Of a stretch of 64,000 nucleotides of DNA, positions 58,177 to 64,000 are shown one piece after another (position 1 is the stretch's first letter; every line of letters starts with the position of its first letter). A program made the position numbers and the translations under genes. The stretch spans positions 1 to 64,000 of the forward strand of contig NZ_VZPP01000001.1 of assembly GCF_008801475.1 (NCBI RefSeq), read 5' to 3'. This stretch comes from Pseudomonas moorei (GTDB lineage: Bacteria; Pseudomonadota; Gammaproteobacteria; Pseudomonadales; Pseudomonadaceae). Under the pieces are notes generated by a model. The model did not search any database and was not told the DNA's origin. It saw only the letters and a program-made list of their open reading frames with translations.

Positions 58177-58309
58177 TGCGCAGGTTCGGGTTATCGATTT
58201 GCACTCGCAGGGGTATGGATTGCAACTGATCTTCAGCGACGGCCACGATCGCGGCATCTATCCCTGGCCCTATCTGGCACAACTCGCCCCCGAACCCACT
58301 GGAATCTAA
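58172..58309 (+). pseudogene. DUF971 3' end without its 5' part (copy 3)
   Basis: The frame reads DAQVRVIDLHSQGYGLQLIFSDGHDRGIYPWPYLAQLAPEPTGI and stops at 58309, matching residues 55 to the end of the intact protein at 51241. It retains the zinc-ligand His but not the three Cys. It has no start of its own and is probably the original 3' end of the host gene, displaced about 6.8 kb by the island. Confidence 0.85.
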
Positions 58310-58310
58310 C

Positions 58311-58400
58311 GGTGGGAGCGAGCCTGCTCGCGATGGCGGCCTGACAGTCGCTATTGATAGTGACTGGACGGGCCTTATCGCGAGCAAGCTCCCACATAGG
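58311..58400. repeat. REP palindrome pair
   Basis: GTGGGAGCGAGCCTGCTCGCGATGG faces an inverted TTATCGCGAGCAAGCTCCCAC within 90 bases, directly after the DUF971 relic. Typical Pseudomonas REP doublet. Confidence 0.85.
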
Positions 58401-58412
58401 GATCCGTGCTGG

Positions 58413-59150
58413 TCAAAAAGTCTTGCTGACGCTCGCCACCACCGTCGCACTGCACACATCATCGAACCCCCAATTGCTGGCGCATTGGCTCTTCGACAGG
58501 TTGGTGTCGACGTAACTCAGGCCCAGCGTAACTCCGGCCAGTTCTTGGGTCAGTCGGACTTCCCATTCGCGGTATGAATCCTCGGCTTCACCCGAGTTCG
58601 AATACAGGGTCGGGTCCTTGAAGTCCATGTTGCCGTAACGCAGTTTCAGGCCGGTGTCATAGGGCAACTCGGTTTCATAACCGATGTAGGTGTAGAGCGA
58701 GTTCTGCTGGCTGTCGATTCCCGGCGCATCGTCGGAGTAATAGGCGCCGAGCTTCACCCCATAAACGCTGAGAATGCCGTAGACCTCGCTCTGATTGAAC
58801 TGGCTCTCTTTCGGGTAACTGTATTTGAGATAACCAAGGTCGAGATTGACCGCATCGGTGGCTTGCCACAGCCAACCGGCGTAGTAATCGATCTCCTGTC
58901 GGGTCTTCAGGCCGCCGCCAAAATCGACGTTGGAACTCCATGCGCCCAGGTACAGCCCACTGCTGTGGGTCAGGGTTGCGCCGGCTTGCAGGGCCGGGTC
59001 GTTCTGGGTTTGCGAGATGCCACGGCTGCGGTAGTCGCTGGCCAGGTTGACGTCCAGCAGCAACGAGAAATCATCATTCAAGGGCACGGCCTGGCTGCTT
59101 AAGGGCAGCAAACTCAAGGAACCGAGGGCGAACAGGGTGAAAGCTTTCAT
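58413..59150 (-). CDS. TorF-family outer-membrane porin-like protein
   Basis: 245 residues with a signal peptide (LFALGSLSLLPLSSQA). The body has alternating beta-strands starting FSLLLDVNLASDYRSRGISQTQNDPALQAGATLTHSSGLYLGAWSSNVDFGG, the hallmark of the TIGR02001/TorF family, and ends in a terminal Phe (ATVVASVSKTF). A small outer-membrane barrel of unknown substrate. Confidence 0.93.
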   Translation of the reverse strand: MKAFTLFALGSLSLLPLSSQAVPLNDDFSLLLDVNLASDYRSRGISQTQNDPALQAGATLTHSSGLYLGAWSSNVDFGGGLKTRQEIDYYAGWLWQATDAVNLDLGYLKYSYPKESQFNQSEVYGILSVYGVKLGAYYSDDAPGIDSQQNSLYTYIGYETELPYDTGLKLRYGNMDFKDPTLYSNSGEAEDSYREWEVRLTQELAGVTLGLSYVDTNLSKSQCASNWGFDDVCSATVVASVSKTF

Positions 59151-59258
59151 GGGGTACGTCCCGCTATTGTGATTGTTATAGGCAGAAGTCGGACATGGCT
59201 GCGCCTGGCCCCGTGTCGAGAAACACGGAGTCGGGCAGCGGCGGGGTTGCTGTTTTTA

Positions 59259-61001
59259 TCAGAGGGTTGGTGCGTAGACCTGACGACCGGCGAACCAGGT
59301 TTGCAGCACTTGGGTGTCGTGCAGGGCTTTTTCGTCGACGCTGAACACATCGCGGTCGACCACGATGAAGTCGGCCTGTTTGCCAGCGGTCAAGGAACCG
59401 ATCTGTTTGTCCAGGCCAATGGTGCGAGCGGCGTTGAGGGTATAGGCGTAGAACATGGTCTCGCGGTCAATGCGTTCATCGGCGTTGAGCACCCCCATCG
59501 GCCCGATCCGGGTCATGGCCTGGGCCATGGCGTTCCACGGGTTGGGCGAAGACACCGGCCAGTCGCTGGCCCCGGCGATGGTCGCGCCTTGCTTGAGCAA
59601 GGAGTGCGCCGGGTACTGGTAACGGAACGCCAGGGCACTGACGTAAGGCTTGATCATGTCCGTGGTGTAGTCGTCGGCACTGGCCCACAACAGTTGCATC
59701 GAAGCGATGACATCGAGCGGTTTGAAGCGGGCGAATTCTTTCGGATTGACGATCTGCAAGTGCGTGATCGAGTGGGTCACTCCGCTCTGCCGGTCTTTGC
59801 GCGCCTGGGCAATGCCGTTCAGCGATTCGCGTACCGCGCGGTCGCCGATGGCGTGGATGTGCACCAGCCAGCCCCGTTGATCGACGGCGCTGACCAGCTC
59901 GCCGAAGTGCTTGGGATCGATCAGCAGTTCGCCTGGTTTGTGCGAGTTGGTATAGGGATCGATCATCGCCGCGCTCTGCGCCGGGTACTCGATCACGCCG
60001 TCGGCGAAGATCTTGACGCCGGGCAGCGTCAGGTTGGAAATGCCCTGGAACTGCTGGCGGACCTTGTCCAGCGTGTCGAGATCGGCCGGCACGCTTTTCG
60101 GATTGGCCACCAGCAGTGCCGCGACATGGGCGGTCATGCCGCCGCTTTCGGACAGGGCTTTGTACACCGGCAGCACGCCCACGGTTTTCTCCGTGGGCTT
60201 GAGGGCGAACAGCGGTTCGCCAGGCGCGGCGTTGGCCGCAGGGTCCATCCACGCTGTGATGCCGAGGCTGTTGTTGTAGCTCACGGCGGTTTGCGCCGCC
60301 TTGAGCATGTCGGCGGCACTCGGGGGCGGCATTTTCGAGGACACCCGGTCCCAACCGGCATCCACCAGAAATCCGTTGGGATTGCCATCGGCGAGTTTGC
60401 CGATGGTGCCTTTCTCGGCGTCCGGCAGGTTTTTCAGCAACGTCGCGTCGACGCCGGCGCGCTTGAGCATCACATTGTTGGCCCAGGCCGTGTGGTGATC
60501 GCTGCCGGTAAACACCACGGGCACGTCGGCCCATTCGCCGCTATTGAATGTCTTGCCCAAGGCTTCGGACTGCGCCCAGTAGGCCGAGCTCATGCCGGCC
60601 ACGGTCAGGACGTCGCCATGCCGGGCCTTGCCGTCGTCACGCCAGGCACGCAGGCGTTTTTCCAGTTCGTCGAGCTCGACCACCTCGTCTTCCATGTTTG
60701 CTGCGACCATTTCCAGGCCGCCGAAAATCGCGTGGGAATGACTGTCGACGAGGCCGGGCATCAGGGTCTTGCCACCCAGGTCGATGACTTGGGTCCCTGA
60801 GTCGATCAAGGCCTTGATCTGCGTATCGCTGCCCACTTGCAGCACCTTGCCGTCCTGTACCGCCAGGGCCTGAGCCTTGGGCTGGTTACGGTCGGCGGTG
60901 AAAATCTTGCCGTTGAACAACACCAGATCAGTCGCCGCCATGGCTTCCAACGAGGCAAAACTCATTGCCGCCATCAGTAGATTCGGGATGAATCTTTTCA
61001 T
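59259..61001 (-). CDS. Exported amidohydrolase (YtcJ-like)
   Basis: 580 residues from the ATG at 61001. A signal peptide (LLMAAMSFASLEAMA) is followed by an amidohydrolase-3 fold: ADLVLFNGKIFTADRN, the metal-binding GLVDSHSHAIFGG, later HIHAIGDRAVRESL and ASDWPVSSPNPWNAM. YtcJ-like enzymes hydrolyse C-N bonds of unknown natural substrates with bound metal. It is divergent from the LysR gene at 61105 with a 103-base gap, its likely regulator. Confidence 0.93.
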   Translation of the reverse strand: MKRFIPNLLMAAMSFASLEAMAATDLVLFNGKIFTADRNQPKAQALAVQDGKVLQVGSDTQIKALIDSGTQVIDLGGKTLMPGLVDSHSHAIFGGLEMVAANMEDEVVELDELEKRLRAWRDDGKARHGDVLTVAGMSSAYWAQSEALGKTFNSGEWADVPVVFTGSDHHTAWANNVMLKRAGVDATLLKNLPDAEKGTIGKLADGNPNGFLVDAGWDRVSSKMPPPSAADMLKAAQTAVSYNNSLGITAWMDPAANAAPGEPLFALKPTEKTVGVLPVYKALSESGGMTAHVAALLVANPKSVPADLDTLDKVRQQFQGISNLTLPGVKIFADGVIEYPAQSAAMIDPYTNSHKPGELLIDPKHFGELVSAVDQRGWLVHIHAIGDRAVRESLNGIAQARKDRQSGVTHSITHLQIVNPKEFARFKPLDVIASMQLLWASADDYTTDMIKPYVSALAFRYQYPAHSLLKQGATIAGASDWPVSSPNPWNAMAQAMTRIGPMGVLNADERIDRETMFYAYTLNAARTIGLDKQIGSLTAGKQADFIVVDRDVFSVDEKALHDTQVLQTWFAGRQVYAPTL

Positions 61002-61104
61002 TGAATGTTTCCTTGTTATTGCGTCTGATGGCCAGATTAGTGGCTTGCCGCCGTCGGTAGAACGCCTCACTCACGAAAAACGTTTTTGCCTGAATGGAAA
61101 AAGA

Positions 61105-62049
61105 ATGGACAAGTTAGGGGCACTGAAAATGTTCGTGGTCACCGCGCAACTGGGCAGTTTCAGTCGCGCCGCCGAGCAGTTGGGCAAGACCCCTTCGGCC
61201 CTGACCAAAGCGGTCAATCACCTGGAGACGGAGCTGGGCGCGCGTTTATTCGAGCGCAGTACCCGGCGGATTTCGCTCACGGAATCCGGACGGCTTTACC
61301 TGGAAACCGCGCGTCAGGTGTTGCAGCGGCTGGACGAGGCGGGTGAGGAAATCGAGCAGTTGCAGCATGGCTTGCGCGGCAGTCTGAAAATCACCGCACC
61401 GCTGGCTTATGGACAGGCTTTTCTCGACCAGGTGGTGGGCGGTTTTCTTGAGCAATACCCGCAAATCGACCTGCAAGTGGACCTGTGCGATGCGTTCGTC
61501 AATTTGCTCGAAAGCGGCTACGACCTCGCGTTGCGCGAAGGGCATGACGACTTGCCGGGGCTGATCGCCCGGGTGGTCGGGAGCAATCGCCTGGCGTTGT
61601 GTGGCAGCCCGGAATATCTGGCGCGCAAGGGGCTGCCGGTCACCCCGCAAACCCTTGATCAGCACGAATGGTTGTTGTATCGCCACCCATTGCTCAGCCG
61701 CGAATTCTGGTGGGTCGAGCGCGACGGCCAGCGGCTGAGCCTGCCGCAGCCCCAGACGCCACGATTGCGCAGCGACAATTACGACCTGTTGCTGGCCAAT
61801 GCCCTGGCCGGACGCGGTCTGCTTCACACCCCGCTGTGGAGTGCCGCGCCGTACCTGGCCGATGGGCGACTGGTGCAGGTGATGGCCGACTACGACATCG
61901 ACCCCGACAGCTTTGGCCCGCACATTCTGGCGGTGTACCCCAGCCATCGGCGGGCCACGGCCAAAGTGCTGGCGTTTATCGATTACATCACCGCGTATCT
62001 GGCTGACCCCTGTAGGAGCGAGCTTGCTCGCGAGGGTCGTCAACGATAA
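61105..62049 (+). CDS. LysR-family transcriptional regulator
   Basis: 314 residues from the ATG at 61105. The HTH is MDKLGALKMFVVTAQLGSFSRAAEQLGKTPSALTKAVNHLETELGARLFERSTRRISLTESG; the effector domain has LPLAYGQAFLDQVVG-like and YDLALREGHDDLPGLIARVVGSNRLALCGSPEYLA segments. The last 16 codons (CRSELAREGRQR) are read from a REP element, so the natural C terminus has been extended by repeat DNA. Likely regulates the divergent amidohydrolase gene. Confidence 0.93.
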   Translation: MDKLGALKMFVVTAQLGSFSRAAEQLGKTPSALTKAVNHLETELGARLFERSTRRISLTESGRLYLETARQVLQRLDEAGEEIEQLQHGLRGSLKITAPLAYGQAFLDQVVGGFLEQYPQIDLQVDLCDAFVNLLESGYDLALREGHDDLPGLIARVVGSNRLALCGSPEYLARKGLPVTPQTLDQHEWLLYRHPLLSREFWWVERDGQRLSLPQPQTPRLRSDNYDLLLANALAGRGLLHTPLWSAAPYLADGRLVQVMADYDIDPDSFGPHILAVYPSHRRATAKVLAFIDYITAYLADPCRSELAREGRQR

Positions 62050-62123
62050 CGCGGGGTGCCTGATACCCTGCGGCGGCCTCGGTTTTTTCGCGAGCAATCG
62101 AGCGTCGACCGGCTGCTCCTGCA
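62009..62123. repeat. REP elements overlapping the LysR 3' end
   Basis: CTGTAGGAGCGAGCTTGCTCGCGAGGG and a degenerate inverted mate near 62,085-62,122 (TTCGCGAGCAATCGAGCG...CTCCTGCAG). The first half lies within the LysR reading frame. Confidence 0.75.
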
Positions 62124-62150
62124 GAAATCCTTGTAAGAAAAAACCGAAAA

Positions 62151-62166
62151 GAGTACAAATGTACTC
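62151..62166 (+). promoter_or_regulatory. LexA2-type operator over the lexA2 start
   Basis: GAGTAC-AAAT-GTACTC is a perfect palindrome whose core GTAC-N4-GTAC is close to the GTAC-N4-GTGC site reported for Pseudomonas LexA2. It covers the ATG at 62159, so bound protein would block transcription through the start. Autorepression of the lexA2-imuAB operon is expected. Confidence 0.75.
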
Positions 62167-62776
62167 CATGACGACTTTAACTCCCCGCCGTACCGCCATC
62201 CTGACCTTTATCCGCGAGCGCATCGCCGAACACGGTCAGTCCCCGAGCCTCGCCGAGATCAGCGAGGCATTCGGTTTCGCCTCCCGCAGCGTGGCGCGCA
62301 AGCATGTGCTGGCGCTCACCGAAGCCGGGTTTATCGAGGTCAATCCGCATCAGGCCCGGGGCATTCGCCTGCTCGGGCAACCGCCGCGCCCCGAGTTGCT
62401 GGACATCCCGGTGCTCGGTCGGGTGGCGGCCGGTGCGCCCATTGGCGCTGATGCCGAAATCCATAGCCGCCTGCTGCTTGACCCGTCGATCTTCTCCCGG
62501 GTGCCGGACTACATGCTGCGGGTGCGCGGCGACTCGATGATCGAAGACGGCATTCTCGACGGCGATCTGGTGGGCGTGCACCGCAACCCCGAGGCGCTCA
62601 ACGGCCAGATCGTCGTGGCGCGCCTGGACGGCGAGGTCACCATCAAGCGCTTCGAACGGGTCGGCGACCGGGTTCGCCTGTTGCCGCGCAATCCGGCCTA
62701 CCAGCCGATCATCGTCGAAGCCGACCGGGACCTGGCCATCGAAGGGGTGTTCTGCGGTCTGGTGAGGCAAGGCTGA
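62159..62776 (+). CDS. lexA2: LexA2 repressor
   Basis: 205 residues from the ATG at 62159 (a second ATG lies at 62168). The winged helix (TPRRTAILTFIRERIAEHGQSPSLAEISEAFGFASRSVARKHVLALTEAGFI) is followed by a self-cleavage site Ala-Gly in GRVAAGAPIG, nucleophile Ser in VRGDSMIEDGI and catalytic Lys in GEVTIKRFER. It controls the mutagenesis cassette that follows, after RecA-stimulated self-cleavage on DNA damage. Confidence 0.95.
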   Translation: MYSMTTLTPRRTAILTFIRERIAEHGQSPSLAEISEAFGFASRSVARKHVLALTEAGFIEVNPHQARGIRLLGQPPRPELLDIPVLGRVAAGAPIGADAEIHSRLLLDPSIFSRVPDYMLRVRGDSMIEDGILDGDLVGVHRNPEALNGQIVVARLDGEVTIKRFERVGDRVRLLPRNPAYQPIIVEADRDLAIEGVFCGLVRQG

Positions 62777-63393
62777 TGGGGGCCGTCGTTGCGCTGGATA
62801 CGCTGTTCAATGGCGGCCAGGTCTGGAAGGGCCGGCCTGCGCCGCCTGCCGTCAGCCCGCAACCCACCGGGCATGCCGCGCTGGATGCGGCGTTGCCCAC
62901 GGGCGGCTGGCCGGAAGCGGCGCTGACCGAAATCCTTCTGGCCGGGCAGGGCGTCGGCGAGTTGCAACTGGTATGGCCGGCACTGGCGCGGCTGTCGGCG
63001 GCGGGCGAGCGCATTGTGCTGGTGGCGCCGCCCCACGTGCCGTATCCCCAGGCCTGGCAGAGCGCCGGGGTCGATCTGCGCCAGTTGTCGATCATCCAGG
63101 CCAGTGAGCGCGATGCGCTGTGGGCGGCCGAGCAATGCCTGCGTTCGGGCAGTTGCGGCGCGGTGCTGTGCTGGCCGCACAAGGCCGATGACCGCGCCCT
63201 GCGTCGCTTGCAGGTGGCGGCGGAAACCGGCTCGACCCTGGCGTTCGCCTATCGCTCGATCAGTGAAGCGATCAACCCGTCGCCAGCGGCCCTGCGCATC
63301 GCCATCGATGCCAAGCCTGCGCAATTGCGGGTGCTCAAGTGCCGGGGCGGCCTGGCCCGTTCGGCGCCGATTGCCTTTGCCGTGGGGCATTGA
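62776..63393 (+). CDS. imuA: ImuA, translesion-mutagenesis accessory protein
   Basis: 205 residues, ATG overlapping the lexA2 stop (TGATG). RecA/SulA-like fold without a full Walker A: HAALDAALPTGGWPEAALTEILLAGQGVGELQLVWPALARLSAAGERIVLVAPP. ImuA works with ImuB and DnaE2 in induced mutagenesis. Eight bases separate its stop from imuB. Confidence 0.93.
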   Translation: MGAVVALDTLFNGGQVWKGRPAPPAVSPQPTGHAALDAALPTGGWPEAALTEILLAGQGVGELQLVWPALARLSAAGERIVLVAPPHVPYPQAWQSAGVDLRQLSIIQASERDALWAAEQCLRSGSCGAVLCWPHKADDRALRRLQVAAETGSTLAFAYRSISEAINPSPAALRIAIDAKPAQLRVLKCRGGLARSAPIAFAVGH

Positions 63394-63400
63394 GGTTGCC

Positions 63401-64000
63401 ATGCGCTGGGTCTGCATTCTTTTCCCGCAATTGGCGCTGGACGCGGTACTGCGTCAGCGCGCCGACCCCGAAGCGCCGCTGGCGTTGCTGACCGGCCCGG
63501 CCCAGCGCCGGGTGTTGCAGGCGGTCAACGGCCCGGCGCGGGCGCTGGGCTTGCGTCCCGGCCAGTCCATGAGCGCCGCCCAGGCCTTGAGCAAGGGCTT
63601 TGCCACGGCCGAATACGACACGGCTGAAATCGAACACTGGCAGCAGTTCCTGGCCGCCTGGGCGTATCGCTTCAGTTCCCAGGTCAGCGTGCATTACCCG
63701 CGCGCGCTGGTGTTTGAAATCGAGTCCAGCCTGGGGCTGTTCGGTGGCTGGCCGCCATTCGAGGCGCGTTTGCGCAGCGAACTCGGCGAGTTGGGTTTCC
63801 GTCACCGCATCGTCGCCGCGCCCAACCCGGCGGCGGCGCGGATGCTGGCCAACGCCCATGACGGCCTGGTGGTGCCCGACGATCAAGCCTTGCAGTATCA
63901 CCTCGGACAATTGCCCGTCGACCGCATCGGACTGGAGGCCAACGTCGCCACCGCGTTGTCGCGCATGGGCCTGCGCACCTTGAGCCAGGTGCAGGCGTTG
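63401..64000 (+). CDS. imuB: ImuB, Y-family polymerase-like protein (3' end outside the window)
   Basis: The ATG at 63401 opens MRWVCILFPQLALDAVLRQR... with the Y-family fold (AVNGPARALGLRPGQSMSAAQAL, VFEIESSLGLFGGW). ImuB-type proteins lack the catalytic acidic triad and act as the beta-clamp hub for DnaE2; the clamp motif would lie beyond the window. The open frame runs to the last base, so this entry is partial. Confidence 0.93.
   Translation, partial: MRWVCILFPQLALDAVLRQRADPEAPLALLTGPAQRRVLQAVNGPARALGLRPGQSMSAAQALSKGFATAEYDTAEIEHWQQFLAAWAYRFSSQVSVHYPRALVFEIESSLGLFGGWPPFEARLRSELGELGFRHRIVAAPNPAAARMLANAHDGLVVPDDQALQYHLGQLPVDRIGLEANVATALSRMGLRTLSQVQAL

Larger units (their letters stand above)
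51520..58309. mobile_element. Genomic island at the 3' end of the DUF971 gene (microcin B17-like block plus MFS block)
   Basis: The interval begins right after the DUF971 stop codon and ends with a DUF971 3'-end relic. A second relic divides it. Block 1 (51.5-56.6 kb, clearly AT-rich) encodes the microcin-like system. Block 2 (56.75-58.17 kb, nearer host composition) encodes an MFS exporter. No integrase or transposase is present in the window. The repeated gene end, composition shift and cargo type support acquisition by insertion, perhaps twice. Confidence 0.7.

Noticed and set aside
51573..58309. Phage or conjugative element as the source of the island
   Set aside because: No integrase, transposase, phage structural or transfer gene is present; only the repeated gene end and composition support mobility.
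59169..60800. Long 543-residue plus-strand frame opposite the amidohydrolase gene
   Set aside because: High-GC antisense shadow; no domain, odd composition rich in Gly/His/Arg, while the minus strand has all amidohydrolase motifs and a signal peptide.

Overview
The window looks like chromosomal DNA of a Pseudomonas of the fluorescens group. Pointers are the high GC content, Pseudomonas-type REP palindromes (42.8, 44.0, 48.6, 58.3 and 62.0 kb), a lexA2-imuA-imuB mutagenesis cassette, a periplasmic broad-specificity amino-acid racemase, and FecI/FecR-type iron signalling. The species call is an inference from gene content.

Layout. 0-1 kb: a PAS-PAS chemoreceptor gene that changes abruptly into a fragment of a MetN-like ABC ATPase. 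1.5-4.7 kb: a periplasmic transthyretin/HIUase-like protein and a GlcG-like protein, divergent from an OmpR/sensor-kinase pair with an HprR/CusR-like box between them. 4.7-23 kb: a complete NIS-siderophore locus with an ABC importer, a signalling TonB receptor, FecR, FecI, an MFS exporter, one IucA/IucC synthetase, an octopine-dehydrogenase-family enzyme, SbnA-like and SbnH-like enzymes, a CitE-like lyase, a small ParB/serine-kinase-like protein and a second TonB receptor. The two receptors share a promoter-like motif placed 48 nt before each start. The gene set suggests a citrate/diaminopropionate siderophore related to staphyloferrin B, with an opine dehydrogenase in place of SbnB. 23-28 kb: a decaying region with ridA, LysR and solute-binding-protein relics around an intact racemase and a SYLF lipoprotein. 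28-34.4 kb: exported hydrolases, a carboxymuconolactone decarboxylase, a cupin, a flavodoxin and two aldo/keto reductases. 34.7-44 kb: DeoR regulator, HAD phosphatase, a 186-bp MITE-like element, tRNA-Ser, Bax-inhibitor-like protein, Lrp, EamA, FUSC, aldehyde dehydrogenase and DyP peroxidase. 44.1-51.5 kb: a compact GntR / AprA-like flavoprotein / ferredoxin / sulfonate-type ABC transporter / HEAT / DUF971 operon.

51.5-58.3 kb: an island placed exactly after the DUF971 gene. Its AT-rich part encodes a microcin B17-like linear azole peptide system in the order mcbA-B-C-D-E-F (minus strand): a Gly/Cys/Ser precursor, the McbB, McbC and McbD synthetase subunits, and an ABC exporter. mcbC is split by a -1 frameshift at a correctly phased A AAA AAT heptamer directly before a stop. 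A second part carries an MFS exporter. Relics of the DUF971 3' end lie at 56.66-56.75 kb and 58.17-58.31 kb, so each cargo block is bracketed by DUF971 3' ends, which suggests repeated insertion at one gene end.

58.4-64 kb: TorF-like porin, exported amidohydrolase, LysR regulator, and lexA2-imuA-imuB (imuB runs off the window).
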